Positions 30,495-40,876 of a stretch of DNA of 64,000 nucleotides are shown here, piece after piece; the first letter of the stretch is position 1, and every line of letters begins with the position of its first letter. The DNA lies in assembly GCA_003194525.1 (NCBI GenBank), contig NBIV01000247.1, forward strand, positions 1 to 64,000, in the 5' to 3' direction. Source of the DNA: Gracilariopsis chorda. Lineage: Eukaryota; Rhodophyta; Florideophyceae; Gracilariales; Gracilariaceae. The notes under the pieces were generated by a model that saw nothing but the letters and a program-made list of their open reading frames with translations, searched no databases and was not told where the DNA came from. A program made the position numbers and the translations under genes.

Positions 30495-31073
30495 TCACTT
30501 ATATATGCTACAATAGAGACATAAAGGACATCCGACGCATTTAGTTCTTCGGCTTCCAACTGCACTATAGATTATGTAGCTTGAACGCATGCTTTTCTGC
30601 TCTTCAACGCAAGCATCACAAACTTGCAACCAATGATCAGAAATATTCGTCCCGCAACATGCACATTGTCCTGTCTCAACATCGAAGACTTCCATTAAAT
30701 CACAAGAAAGACATCCTTGAAGTTCGGTGCTGCGCTCATCGATACATTTTGGTTCACATTCTTTGAACCCTAAAGATTTGTACATTCCTAAGACATTCAA
30801 AAGAGCAGCTCTATCATTGTCTTCTTCACCTCGCTTTCGTTTCTTTAGACCTCCAAATAAAGTAGAAGAAGATGTAAATTCCAAATCCATTTTGTTGTCG
30901 GAATAAGAACCCTTACCCTGCTTATTACATCTGTTAACCACTGCAGTAGATTTCTGACGCTTGTCGCGACAGTTGCAGCCAGCGGTGCAGGGTGGCATTG
31001 AAAAAGGGTATAAACGAGAAGTAGAGTGAGATGTAGAACGCGTAAAATAGCAACGGGAGCTGGGAAAGGACAA
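30495..31073 (-). CDS. Cys-rich protein of unknown function
   Basis: 192-residue ORF; a later Met (MPPCTAGCNCRDKRQK) may be the start. Cysteines come in CxC/CxxC groups, CTAGCNCRD near the N-terminus and CLSCDLMEVFDVETGQCACC then CDACVEEQKS near the C-terminus, spaced like one or two zinc-binding modules. A basic segment, LFGGLKKRKRGEE, could be a nuclear signal. No family recognised. It lies upstream of and on the same strand as the NB-ARC gene. Confidence 0.45.
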   Translation of the reverse strand: MSFPSSRCYFTRSTSHSTSRLYPFSMPPCTAGCNCRDKRQKSTAVVNRCNKQGKGSYSDNKMDLEFTSSSTLFGGLKKRKRGEEDNDRAALLNVLGMYKSLGFKECEPKCIDERSTELQGCLSCDLMEVFDVETGQCACCGTNISDHWLQVCDACVEEQKSMRSSYIIYSAVGSRRTKCVGCPLCLYCSIYK

Positions 31074-31420
31074 ACCTTCGTTACGTGAAGGTGAAGCCGA
31101 AAAGGTGATCTGAAGCGTTACTAACGGTACCTGATACGGAAGTGTGAAGGGGGCATTACTGATGTAATGCGTTGGAATTCAGTAAAAGAGCCAGTCGTGG
31201 CAAGAGCCAAATCGACACGATGCAGATGACGTAGGACCTGCAGCCAATCCGGTAGTGGGGTCCAACATGTGTGCCTCAGTTTTTTGGGGCATATGGGGGC
31301 ACATAGAGCACCGTACAATGCACAGCCTATGATAGCGTGGGGTTCAAGATCTGCTCACTTGTAGCTACACCTAGTGACTGTAAACTGAAGCCTTTTATGG
31401 CGCCAGGGCACAAGATATAA

Positions 31421-32552
31421 TGTGGGCCACGTTATCATGTGTACTGTCGGTCGCTAATGTTGCGGAATGTGCCAGACATTGCTGGAACACACGTGTAGAA
31501 TGTTCCAGTAGTGTCTAGCACATTGCAAACTTTGTTGGCCCAGCAAAGACTACAGTATTTTAGTGATGCTGGCGCAAATTGTCACTTTATTATTGGTTAG
31601 TGTGCAGCTCCAGAGTTCTCTAGAAGCCAATGGAGTAACCAAGACGCACACATGAGTAACTAGCAAGTAGAAATGCGTATTTAGCTCGTTTGTAGTGCCT
31701 CTAAACACTATAAAAAGAGGTTCTGAGCTTCGGACTTCGGTCTGAACTCACAACAACAATCGACCAACATCTAAGCCCCACCCCCCATCAACCTTCAGCC
31801 ACTTCAACTATCATCAACAACCAGTGAGGCGTTCGCCACTGGATAAAGGGCTTCTAGTGAGGCGTATGCCGCTAGTTGTCCAATAGGGTGGGGAAGTACC
31901 GTCGCTAAGACCGGTTGAAGCGCCTTAGGCGTGGACGGGAGACGGGTAGTGTGTACCAAGGGTGTTTCTGTCGTCTGTGAACCCCACCGGAGCTTTGCTC
32001 GGATAACGGTGTCGGTCGAAAGACCTGGTGATTTCCGGACGGAAGTACTTGACGGGAAGCTATCCGCAGGTGACGTGCCGTGCAACCTTTCCTGCAAAGG
32101 GCCAGCTTGGGTATAGAGTGAAAGCATATCCCGCTGTTAGTAGCTCTCCTCGGGAAGCCCTGTAAGGATTGTATGCGCCTGCTTCTGATTAGTGCAGAGG
32201 TAGGTAGGCTGCAGAATCCACTTCACATCCGGAGTGTCTGACCGGAAGCCGAGGGTCTGACCCTTAGTGATCCTTGACATAATTCTTGGGTTGCGCGCCG
32301 TTTCAACAAAGAAGTTAAGAAGTTTTATTTGGGGATTGAGCCTCTTGCTCTCCCTAGTGTTGTTCTATTTCATCGAGTGGGTTTAGTTCTTTTGATCCCA
32401 CTGTTTTCAACTTGTTTTGGGGCTTTTAGCTACGAAGAGCACCCTTTTGGCTTTTATTATTACAAGGTTTTGGCCCCCTGCGTCACCGTCTCGTGATGGC
32501 GCCCACATGTACCACTCTAATTGTGGTACGAACGAAAATAACGTGGCCCACA
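31421..32552 (+). mobile_element. Solo-LTR-like element, 1132 bp
   Basis: Bounded by perfect 15-bp terminal inverted repeats, TGTGGGCCACGTTAT at 31421-31435 and ATAACGTGGCCCACA at 32538-32552, with TG...CA ends. Inside is a TATA box (TATAAAAA, 31709-31716) followed by an AC-rich leader, as in an LTR promoter. No coding domain, primer-binding site or polypurine tract adjoins it, and the flanks (TATAA left, CCAAT right) do not form a duplication. A solo LTR with lost duplication, or a non-autonomous element, are the options. Confidence 0.6.
31709..31716 (+). promoter_or_regulatory. TATA box in the LTR-like element
   Basis: TATAAAAA, followed about 35-50 bp later by a leader rich in CAACAA. Typical of an LTR U3/R junction. 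Confidence 0.55.
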
Positions 32553-32576
32553 CCAATTTTGAAGAAAGTAATCAAA

Positions 32577-33070
32577 AACAGGCTGCATAACTTGTACGGA
32601 CTACAAAAGGCGAAAAAATCCAATCAAAATAACTAAAATTAATCGTGAAGTTGATTGTTTTGACCTCATATGAGGTCAGCGGTCCGATAGACACTAGTAT
32701 CTATCCGCCCGGATGTAATGTTGCCAAATGATTATTTTTTGAAGGTTTTGAACCTTTCATACACGCGTCAGAAACGGTGTTTTTGAATCAAAAGTACGTT
32801 TTTGATATCAAAAAAGCCGGTTTTCTGAAGCTCTGTAGTAAATTAGCCATATTTCACAAGCACATCTCTATCAACCCATTTGGTTGTCTTAAGTTTCTGC
32901 TTCTCACCTAGCATAAACAACAGAAGCTTAGAATTTTTGCTATACAAAAACATGTTGCATAACTTATACGGACTACAAAAGGCAAAAAATTCCGATCAAA
33001 ATAACTAAAATTAAACGTAAAATTGATTGTTTTGACCTCATATGAGGTCAGCGGTCCGATAGACACTAGA
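32577..33070. repeat. Direct repeat pair (about 122 bp, spaced 371 bp) with 18-bp palindrome
   Basis: Copy A is about 32577-32699 and copy B about 32948-33070; both run from TGCATAACTT to CGGTCCGATAGACACTAG. Each contains the perfect palindrome TGACCTCATATGAGGTCA (32661-32678 and 33033-33050). No ORF. The second copy ends about 110 bp from the 3' end of the bZIP gene. Confidence 0.85.
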
Positions 33071-33179
33071 GCGCAAGCTTAGCGCCTAGCACCAATCTCG
33101 ATCTCGCTCTCGTCGTCCGAGCTCAAGAATCGCTCAATCGAGTCTGCACCTACAGTCTCCTGGAAACCTACTTACAAAG

Positions 33180-33851
33180 CTACGTTCGTTTCCAAGAGCC
33201 TTTCCTTCTCCGCCAATCTGCCGCATCCCACGTACTGGGGCGCGGCAGAGCCGGTTCATCATCCTCGTCGTCTTCACCGACTCTCATCTTGGCATTCTGC
33301 AGCTGGCACGACAATTTATGTATCTCCTCTCTTTTCAGCTCTTTTATCTTGTCTAGTATCTTTGCTTCCAGCTCCAGTCTTTGGCGTACCAACCGGAATT
33401 GACTAACCTGCATCTTCGCGTTTTCCTGGCACACCACATCCACCCGTCTTTCCAGCTCTTTGATGTACTGCATTTTGTGCTCATGACTCGCAGCAGCAAT
33501 TTTTCGGTTCCGCTTTGCCCGCATCGCCCTCTTCACTTCCAGCTCTTCGTCGTGTACCGTATCAGACGCTTGACTTGATATCGCCGTGAATTGAGGCACT
33601 ACGTCTTCCGTGGCTTCCTTCTTGAGCGGCACGCCCACGGAGCCGGTAGACGCAGCCATACTTGCACCGCTGCTCACATTGGCACCCACACCAACATGTG
33701 CGCCAACAGCAGGGTGCAATCTGTTATGGCCTACTGGTGCCAATGAAGTCGTTTTCAACGACGCCGACGTTGTTGAAGACAACGACGATGGCCGCTTCGC
33801 CGTGGACGAGTAGGAGAGCATCGTGGACGGGGCCACCGCCGCCTGATTCAT
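33180..33851 (-). CDS. bZIP transcription factor
   Basis: 223 residues from ATG 33851. A Ser/Thr/Ala-rich N-terminus (about 1-80) is followed by an acidic patch, then the basic region RAMRAKRNRKIAAASHEHKM (N-x2-AA-x-S pattern that contacts DNA; about 108-127), and a leucine zipper continuing as a coiled coil (YIKELERRVDVVCQENAKMQ to EAKILDKIKELKREEIHKL). The C-terminus is acidic then basic. Nuclear DNA-binding dimer by family; target unknown. No disruption. The reading frame upstream of the Met is closed, so the start is reasonable. Confidence 0.7.
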   Translation of the reverse strand: MNQAAVAPSTMLSYSSTAKRPSSLSSTTSASLKTTSLAPVGHNRLHPAVGAHVGVGANVSSGASMAASTGSVGVPLKKEATEDVVPQFTAISSQASDTVHDEELEVKRAMRAKRNRKIAAASHEHKMQYIKELERRVDVVCQENAKMQVSQFRLVRQRLELEAKILDKIKELKREEIHKLSCQLQNAKMRVGEDDEDDEPALPRPSTWDAADWRRRKGSWKRT

Positions 33852-34118
33852 TGCAGAACTGCCCCTCTTCTGCCGGAGGATGGCCGAGGGCGAGGGTTGA
33901 TGTGGCTCAAGTTGTATAGGCGTAGACGTGTCATCGAGCGCGTTTTAGAGGTTGGCTGCATTGACTTCAACACACGTGCAGCTTGAGCGGGAGCAACTCT
34001 AGTTTGGGTTGGTGCGGCTTGCAATCGGTAAGCGCCGTAAGCGCGTTCAGGTAGGCGCTTGTTCTGTGAAGACGTGGGTACGAATCTGGGGTGTACGCTC
34101 TGGATCATAGTACAGTTA

Positions 34119-34163
34119 GCGGCGGCAGCGGCAGCGGCAGCGGCAGCGGCGACAGCGGCCACC
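34119..34163. repeat. GGCAGC microsatellite
   Basis: About seven imperfect units of GGCAGC. On the minus strand it reads as a poly-Ala run inside a possible upstream ORF (34321-33848). Confidence 0.7.
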
Positions 34164-34462
34164 GGGGCGGACACAGCGGGCATGACGAGTGGGTGTGTGG
34201 TTGGAAAATTGGAGGGAAACAGCTCGGAGAATTCGGCGAGAATGGGGGTGGGAATGGAGGAGGGCAGCGACGGGCGGCAGCGCGTGCTTGAGCAGCACGA
34301 TGATGGCGACGCGCGCGGCACGCCGCCGCCACCGCGTTACTGCTGAACGCCACCAACACCGCCGCGTACGACAGCAGGAAGGGAGATGACGATACGCGAA
34401 GACTCCCAAGCAGTTCAAGTAACATTCGTATTTATTTGCTAGTATCTTCGAGATGCTTTCAA

Positions 34463-35491
34463 TCACTCATTTGGCCGTTTCTGTCGCTGTCGGGGGGGTG
34501 AGCTTGTGCCACTACTAGATGCAGAAGCAGAGCCTTTTCGACTTCCACACGATGCAGACAGTGAGCTCTGATACTTCGCAGACGACTCTGTCGGATTACC
34601 AGTTAACGCTTCAAGCTGCTTCTGCAGCTCCCTTGCTCTCTTCTCTGCGGCATCTGCTCGATTCTTTTCGGCATTTGCTCGATTCTTTTCGGCATTTGCT
34701 CGATTCTCTGCGCCATCTGCTCGATTCTTTTCGGCATTTGCTCGATTCTCTGCGCCATCTGCTCGATTCTCGGCTTGATTTAATTTCGGTCGCAGCACAC
34801 GAGTTTTGGCACGTTGTTTTGCTTTGTTTTGGCGTACATTGTGGTCCGGACTTGGGGGATGCATCAACTGCTTTGAAGTGATCTTACGTGCATCACGATC
34901 GTTGATGGGGTCATTTGATATTGGTGTAGTTTCGGTTACAATTTGTCCGTTTTCTTTCTTCTGTATTTTGTAACATGCATTCCTTCCGTTCCCTCTTTTG
35001 TCGCGGTGTAAAGTGTGAACGCTACCTGCGCCTGAGTCTAGGTACATTTTCGGTTTAGTGTTCAAATCTTTCGTGGGATTGCAACTTGTACTTTCTAGAG
35101 TAAGATCCGGAGGGTAACCCTTCGGAAACATGATATCCTGTGATTCTTTTGGAGCGGCTCTCCTCTGCTTGTCACTAGGTAGCTTTATAATAGCCATATC
35201 AGGGCGCAGAACGGTTGGTTTCTTTGAGCCCTTGTTGCTGTTCCCGGTGCTGTCTGACGAGATTTCAACGCTCGGATTCAGCATCGCAACACGCTTGTCT
35301 TTTTCTGGCTTCTCATTGTTGAACGTCATCGCCCAGAATGCTGCACCACGATCGTGTTCTTGGTCTGCCATCTCTTTCATCACCAAAATACCTTCGATGA
35401 GATCATACACTCCGTCTTCCGCCGCAATGTTGAAGTAATCTTCGAGAGAGCAGGGACGAAGATGCAACGACGAAGCGTCGAAATCCTCCAT
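34463..35491 (-). CDS. Uma2/DUF820-like nuclease-fold protein with C-terminal coiled-coil repeats
   Basis: 342 residues, no disruption. The N-terminal part fits the Uma2 (DUF820, PD-(D/E)xK superfamily) layout: YDLIEGILVMKEMADQEHDR (Glu and HD), VLRPDMAIIKLPS, then PPDLTLESTS, LNTKPKMYLDSGAGSVHTL (the usual D-E-K trio). Next is a charged linker, then heptad-like repeats built on AENRADG/AEKNRANA (about 240-295), and a Ser-rich tail. Uma2 proteins are abundant in cyanobacteria and often end in similar AEQRAEQAE repeats, so transfer from a cyanobacterium is an attractive inference. The metal-binding residues look only partly conserved, so activity is uncertain. The repeat DNA is a 21-bp imperfect array. 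Confidence 0.65.
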   Translation of the reverse strand: MEDFDASSLHLRPCSLEDYFNIAAEDGVYDLIEGILVMKEMADQEHDRGAAFWAMTFNNEKPEKDKRVAMLNPSVEISSDSTGNSNKGSKKPTVLRPDMAIIKLPSDKQRRAAPKESQDIMFPKGYPPDLTLESTSCNPTKDLNTKPKMYLDSGAGSVHTLHRDKRGNGRNACYKIQKKENGQIVTETTPISNDPINDRDARKITSKQLMHPPSPDHNVRQNKAKQRAKTRVLRPKLNQAENRADGAENRANAEKNRADGAENRANAEKNRANAEKNRADAAEKRARELQKQLEALTGNPTESSAKYQSSLSASCGSRKGSASASSSGTSSPPRQRQKRPNE

Positions 35492-35599
35492 TCAAGAGCG
35501 ATTAGTGGTGGCGAAGAGTACCCAAGTCACAAGCGTACGCCTCTCAACGCGTTGCAGATGGTAAGGTGCCGTGCGTACGGCTCTGTCCGTGCGCTGGTG

Positions 35600-36000
35600 T
35601 GGTCTCACGAGGCTTTTGAGGTCCTCTCGGTGTAATTGCCACTGGCAGCAATGTAATTGAACACACAACTTTTGCTGTGTGCTGCTGACCCGATCAGGGC
35701 AAAAATTACAGCACCACCGCTCGCGGTGCGTCTGCCGCCACCCGTTCCGCTCCATTCACTAGTAGACACCCCAACTCCTACATGGCATCCACATGATTTC
35801 CCTCGCGGTGCATCCGTTGCCACCCCGTTCGCGCCGTTCTTCAGAAGCAACTCCAAGTTGTTCATCGATTTCACATGACCTCCCTCGCGAATGGCACGCT
35901 TCCACGGCTGCGCCGCCCGAGGTGCATTTCGCTGCCACCCCGTCTGTTCAGAAGGCAAAGCAGTAATTCTCACGATGCAGAACGGAGTTCGAGGACAAGA
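35600..36000. other. Weak ankyrin-like remnant or noise
   Basis: Minus strand reads MNNLELLLKNGANGVATDAP, similar to an ankyrin helix pair, but only one unit is visible and the rest is Gly/Ala/Ser filler. Confidence 0.2.
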
Positions 36001-36169
36001 GACGGCAGCAAATCACATCATGTTGCTTGTCGTCTGTAGCTGAAAAGCTATGGAACTATGAAAGAGTGAGCTTCGCGTTACGAGCTTTTGAGTCCAAAGC
36101 AGCCAAAGATCGTGGAGATCTGCTTGAAGAGTCTAGATACAAAATGGGCTCACTTGCGCTTTTTTCGAG

Positions 36170-36868
36170 GTGGACTCCTCGCAGAAGAGCTGTTTCTCGA
36201 GTTTGCGCTGCTCTAAATTGGGGTGTTTGAGCTCGGGGCGCTTCTCAAACGCACCGGCTGATCGGTCAGATGCGGCGCAAGCGGAAGAGAGACGTGCTGA
36301 TGGTGGCGACGGGGGTGGCGCTGCTGATGAATTAAACGCGCTGCTGGTGGTGTTGAGCAGTGCGAAGAATGGGCGGCGACTCAGGCGATGTGTGTCACTT
36401 TTTCTTGAGGTGGCGACAGACGCAGCTGTGTTCTGGCATGCTGCATATGAGTACTATCGCCAGAATGGGACCAATGATGTGGAATTTCGTAGAGAAGAGG
36501 CTGAAGGGAAACGCATCGAGCAGCGTGTGTGGTTTGCGGCAGTACTAGAGGATGAAATTGCCATTGCCTACTTGGCAAATCGACAAACTGAACTTTTACA
36601 GAAAGGGTTTGTTAATGATCACGGGATACCGGATTCTGTTCGGGGTGAACGGATGTGTAGGTTGGACGGTTGCGTGGGATTCTTGAGTAGTCTCGAAAGA
36701 GAAATGTTGAGGAGTTTTCCGGGCGAAGAAATGTTGAGGAGTTTTCCGGGGGAAGAAAAGTTGAGAAATCCCGAGAACCGGTCAGACTGGAATGCCATCC
36801 TGAACGAAGGGATGGGGAGGGACGCAGCGCAGAGCCGCAGACCCAGTAAGGTTATGGGCGTTTTGTAA
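36170..36868 (+). CDS. Unknown protein with internal MLRSFPGEE repeat
   Basis: 232-residue ORF. An Ala/Gly-rich acidic N-terminal part is followed by a helical, aromatic segment (FLEVATDAAVFWHAAYEYYR) and a tandem peptide repeat (REMLRSFPGEE, then EMLRSFPGEE) at about 36700-36755. No family recognised. Length and composition suggest a real or recently real gene. Confidence 0.4.
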   Translation: MDSSQKSCFSSLRCSKLGCLSSGRFSNAPADRSDAAQAEERRADGGDGGGAADELNALLVVLSSAKNGRRLRRCVSLFLEVATDAAVFWHAAYEYYRQNGTNDVEFRREEAEGKRIEQRVWFAAVLEDEIAIAYLANRQTELLQKGFVNDHGIPDSVRGERMCRLDGCVGFLSSLEREMLRSFPGEEMLRSFPGEEKLRNPENRSDWNAILNEGMGRDAAQSRRPSKVMGVL

Positions 36869-37079
36869 CCAGTGTGCATGGCATTACAACTGCCATTGAG
36901 CAGGATACGCAAGGGCGTAGGCTGTGCGAGAGAGAGCTTTGGTAGACTGCCGTATTGGTCAGATCATGGTCGTGCTAAGTGCTGGAAACAATCGGTAAGC
37001 GAGTGAGGAAAAACTGCTCCAAGCGCCTTGGCGAGAAGAGCCGCAGACGCAGACGCAGCCGCAGCTACAGCAACAGCCA

Positions 37080-37763
37080 ATGCCAGCAGATGTGCAGGGA
37101 GGGATACCTGGAGCAATTGCTATGGGCAGGATGGTGAGGATGAAAGCCATGTATATGCCTAAAACAGGAGGGCGTTGGTTGTACACATCTAGGAATTGTG
37201 AGCGGCAAGTTGTTCACACCGATTTTGTTGGTTTAAGTCGTGAAGAAACCATGGATGGGACAGGTAATCCCGCATACTTTGTGATCTGCACTGGGGTGTG
37301 TGAAGGATCACATCGGTCACTGGCTGTTGAAAGTGAGGATCAAGTGCGGGCTTTGTCACGTGTAAAGATGCGCAACTTGGGCTGCCGATCGACTTTACGT
37401 TCGCGGCACTTTGCGCTTCGGTGGTTGTCAAGTGGCGCTGCGAAAGAGCTGAGCGCACTTGTGGCAGCGCTGCACGGGTGCGTCGGTGACACCGGTGTTG
37501 GTGTTTTGTCTCAACAGATAGCTACTTTTACACTTGGCTGTCGACACATTGCACTGTACAGCGCTGGCCTGTTTCGTCCTCTTCACCTTCATCTTCATCT
37601 TCATCCGCACCAACGCGCCCGTTGTCAAGGCCAAACGAATCGCCATGACGTCCAAGCAGCTCTGATTCCGTCCTTCTCACCTACCTCGAATTCCGAATCA
37701 ACTCTTCACACTCCAACTCATCCGTCACTTTCATCGTTTTGTGCGCCTTCTATCCCCCGCTGA
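37080..37763 (+). CDS. Unknown protein with HTDF motif, possibly 2-oxoglutarate-oxygenase-like
   Basis: 227-residue ORF. It contains PKTGGRWLYTSRNCERQVVH followed by TDF and later NPAYFVICTGVCEGSHRSL. A conserved HxD pair followed by a beta strand and a W/GSH segment is how Fe(II)/2-oxoglutarate oxygenases look, but the distal His and Arg cannot be placed with confidence. The tail after about residue 160 is His/Pro/Ser-rich and may be non-coding read-through. Confidence 0.3.
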   Translation: MPADVQGGIPGAIAMGRMVRMKAMYMPKTGGRWLYTSRNCERQVVHTDFVGLSREETMDGTGNPAYFVICTGVCEGSHRSLAVESEDQVRALSRVKMRNLGCRSTLRSRHFALRWLSSGAAKELSALVAALHGCVGDTGVGVLSQQIATFTLGCRHIALYSAGLFRPLHLHLHLHPHQRARCQGQTNRHDVQAALIPSFSPTSNSESTLHTPTHPSLSSFCAPSIPR

Positions 37764-37989
37764 CACCATCCATTCACTCGAACAGCTCATTGCAGCTTTC
37801 GATTTACGCACCTCTCCATCATGAACGCCAACAACTTTATGAAGAGTGCCAAGTCCAACTGATCCAAGGCCAAACGCACCTATATGTGTCGCACATTAGA
37901 GTATGGAAACCCCCTGTTTTCCGCACAACACATACAGTATCTGCCCGTTGCAACATCATTGCGCAGCCAGTCTAACCAAACCCCCTCAA

Positions 37990-38730
37990 CCAGAGATGTA
38001 GTCAAGGCATACCGTGCGTGCACAAAGCGCTCCGAAGAGCTCGCGCTAGTGAAGAAGGAATCCGCCCACATCCGTGATCTCTGCTGAGTTACTCTTCTTC
38101 CACATGAATGGCTATGAAATCGACTTTGGTATGACCGAGTGTATCAAGCTATGCGCAAGCAACAAATACAAAGACAAGAGAATTGCATACCTAGATTTAA
38201 TGATTCCCGTCGATGAGTCGGAGCACATTCTAATGTTGATTACAAACAGTTTGCAAACCGACCTGCATAGTCACGATGTCAACATTGTCAGTTTGGCGCT
38301 CAACCTGCTCAGCGACATGGCCAGTGTGGAAATGGTCCGCGATTTGTTACCTGAAATACACTGACATTTGCATTCCACCGTGCCGTACATCCGCAAGAAG
38401 GCTGCTTTGGCTGCGGTTCGAGCGGTGCGAAAACTCACTCCGGATGAATCTTCGTCCATTTTGGATGCCATTCCTCACTTGTTTGAATCCAAGTCGTCGG
38501 GCATGTATATATCTGCTGCGGCGTTGGTCTCCACGTTGTGCAAGAAGGGAACTTTGGATATGCATGTATTTCAAACTCGCGTCGTTCCTGTCGTCATTGA
38601 GGTGTGTTCCAATTACTTGCTCCGGGAGCGATCGCACGGCTCGTCTGCAAGCGTTTCCAAGGCGTCTGTGAAAAGCCCCCGTGTACATGTCAAACCGAAA
38701 CGCTTTGTTTTCTCAATTGTAAACCATTGA
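37990..38730 (+). pseudogene. AP-1 complex gamma-adaptin, N-terminal part, broken
   Basis: Large-subunit adaptin solenoid start. VVKAYRACTKRSEELALVKK is followed by ESAHIRD, then, one frame away, AELLFFHMNGYEIDFGMTEC, NKYKDKRIAYLDLMIPVDES, HILMLITNSLQTDLHSHDVN and VPYIRKKAALAAVRAVRKLT. Gamma-adaptin is a core of the AP-1 clathrin adaptor at the trans-Golgi and endosomes. Breaks seen: a frame change near 38085 and an in-frame TGA at 38362-38364, a site where most adaptins have a basic or polar residue (CGA to TGA would explain it). Homology fades by about 38620; the hinge and ear are absent. A pseudogene fragment. Confidence 0.85.
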
Positions 38731-38850
38731 CTTTAACATACAACATGGATAACCCTACGCCACCTATCACTGCTCTACCATCGCTACCTTCCGTCAACAG
38801 TTTGCCCCGAGTTAAGCCGCAGCAGTAGGCCATCATTGTCCTGATCCCCG

Positions 38851-39364
38851 TTACAGAATAGTCGGAATCATCTTGTACGGCACTTCCTCGGAATACTCCT
38901 CATAACCGGGATACGCATCCTTTAAGAACTGCTCTTCCACATCAATATTTCTCGACGAGAATGCCGCAAACGCAATCGAAAGCGCCAGTCTAGCCGGTGA
39001 GCCTGTAGCCACTGCAAAGCCCACGCTAGCCAGAACAACACCGGAGTACATCGGGTGTCTCACATATTCATACGCCTCGCTGGTTCGCAATTCGCCATTG
39101 GGCACTGGTGCAGGCCAGATGGAGAGTTGTTTCAGTCCCAGATCAAATACTGCCTTTCCTTGGAATAAGCGCTCCGACGGAAAGCAAAGCCGGACCCGCC
39201 AGGAAGTTGACCAGAAAGTCTAACGCCCCACCTCCACGCAGCAGAAACACTACAAAGGCAAGTTGAATAGGGCCGTATAACTCGCCACGGTTAAGCCAGT
39301 TTCCCGCAATGAAGTTGTCCATACGTACGATCAGCTGGGAAATGATGGAAACGGAAAGAGCCAT
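38851..39364 (-). pseudogene. Isoprenylcysteine/phospholipid-methyltransferase-like membrane protein, one frameshift
   Basis: Exon or ORF from ATG 39364 (MALSVSIISQLIVRMDNF) encodes hydrophobic segments (AFVVFLLRGGGALDFLVNFL). After a frame change near 39165 the minus strand reads FDLGLKQLSIWPAPVPNGEL, then SEAYEYVRHPMYSGVVLASV and FLKDAYPGYEEYSEEVPYKM. YxYVRHPMYxG and the EExxL...YPGYxxY block are the hallmark of ICMT/PEMT-type methyltransferases, which use S-adenosylmethionine at a membrane. Only one defect is seen, so a short unrecognised intron or a sequencing error is possible. Confidence 0.65.
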
Positions 39365-39552
39365 ATGTTCGTCAGGGTGATCATCAACACTACCGCGCGA
39401 GTTTTTTGTTTCTTAGCATGAAGACAGCTCCAGCACATGACCAGAAACTTATATCGAGTACTTGCCGATGACTCCCAACCGTTTATTATGATCGGCCTCA
39501 CGAGCAAAAGGCCGGCCACGGCTATTGTATTCTGGTATGGAACCCTATCTAC

Positions 39553-40231
39553 CTACGAACTATCGGTGGGCGAAGCGAGGAGTGTTCCGGGTTTCGCTGC
39601 GCTGACTTTATGCACATTGGTCATATGCAACAAGCCGACAGATCTGTCATTGAAGCCCGACCCACACAACCGGCACACAAAGTCAAAGTACCCGTGAAGT
39701 GACTTTAAATGGTTCTGCAAACGCTCCTTTCGGGCAAACTTGGCAGCGCAATGATCACATCGAAACTCCTTCGCTTTCAAGTGCACAGAGTTGTTATGCC
39801 GCAGCAGATGGTGTTTCTGACCAAACTCACTCGGGCACTGCGCGCATTTGAAAGGGCGGATACGCTGGTGCACGGTTAAGAAGTGCTTCTCGCAGTCGAA
39901 CTTGCGGCGGAATCGACCCGGACATTCGGTGCACCCAAACGGCTTTGGGTGCTTTTCTTTCAAGTGTTCCTTCCTCTGCGTGCGCGTCTGAAACTGAGCC
40001 GGGCAAAAGTGACATCTGAAGCAAAACTGGCGCGTTCCCCTCTCGCTCGAAGGCGGAGATGAGGTTTCATCACGCAGTGCAGCAGGGCGCGATGCTTGAG
40101 GTTCAGGCTGCTTTCGCTTCTTCCCCGAGTAGGTGTTTGTCGGGCTGCTACTCGTTGTTCCGCCACTCCTCGGCTCCGTGGAGGAGCTGGTGCCGGTCGA
40201 CGGCTCACCGATTTGTCCGAAACTGCGCAGT
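39553..40231 (-). CDS. C2H2 zinc-finger protein (about five fingers)
   Basis: The open frame continues from about 40231 to the stop at 39553. A Ser/Pro/Lys-rich N-terminus (YSGKKRKQPEPQAS) is followed by fingers beginning FCFRCHFCPAQFQTRTQRKE, FGCTECPGRFRRKFDCEKHF, FKCAQCPSEFGQKHHLLRHN, FRCDHCAAKFARKERLQNHL and FVCRLCGSGFNDRSVGLLHM. All Cys and His pairs are present. No ATG opens the frame; a plausible acceptor (ACTGCGCAG/TTTCGG) near 40225 suggests a 5' exon further upstream that I cannot place. Likely nuclear DNA-binding protein. Confidence 0.75.
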
Positions 40232-40876
40232 TTTCAGTGTCCTGCTATCAATTCTCATGGGCTTTCCTCAGATCCGCTGTTTACAAATTCCCAAAGCCAA
40301 TCGAAACCAGGTTCGGTTGTTTGGGGACAGTGGACGACTACCATTGGCAGAGCTGTTCGATGATTCGTCTTTCGAAATGACATCATTTTGTGATCGTTCC
40401 AACATCGTGAACATAGCTGCGTGTGGCTGCTTTCATCGATGGACGAGCATTACGAACAACCTTTCAGACCGGTACATAGCCCTATGTCGTACCTTTTTGA
40501 CTCATGATCTGGAATCTTTGGCAAGCGAATGCGCGGCGTATGGACCATCTCAAACCATGGAAACGATTCAACTCTACGCCGATCTTCATCGGGCCAATCT
40601 GTGCTTACCACACTATGGTTATTCTCCAGTCTCTTGGCTGGATCCCTAAAACCAGTGTGGAGAAACTCGTAAGATCTAGACATTCTTGTTGTTACGTTTC
40701 ATCACGGGTTGTATGGGTTGTACGTATACCAAATTAAACTCTTATGTTCCTTAATCCTTATATTTTCTTTCAACCGAAGAAGCATTGCTCAAGTTCGTCT
40801 TAGATTAACTGCAAACGCGGTACAGGATCGCCAAGCTTGTCTGTTTCCAGTACCTGTGATAGGCAGGAATGTAGTG

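Noticed and set aside
31402..31420. GGCGCCAGGG-like string near the LTR-like element as a primer-binding site
   Set aside because: It lies outside the left end, on the wrong side for a 5' LTR, and has no adjoining retroelement coding sequence.
35605..35973. Ankyrin-repeat gene on the minus strand
   Set aside because: Only one helix pair (LELLLKNGAN) is visible; too little for a call.
40059..40649. Plus-strand 196-codon ORF
   Set aside because: Overlaps the antisense C2H2 gene and shows no family features.
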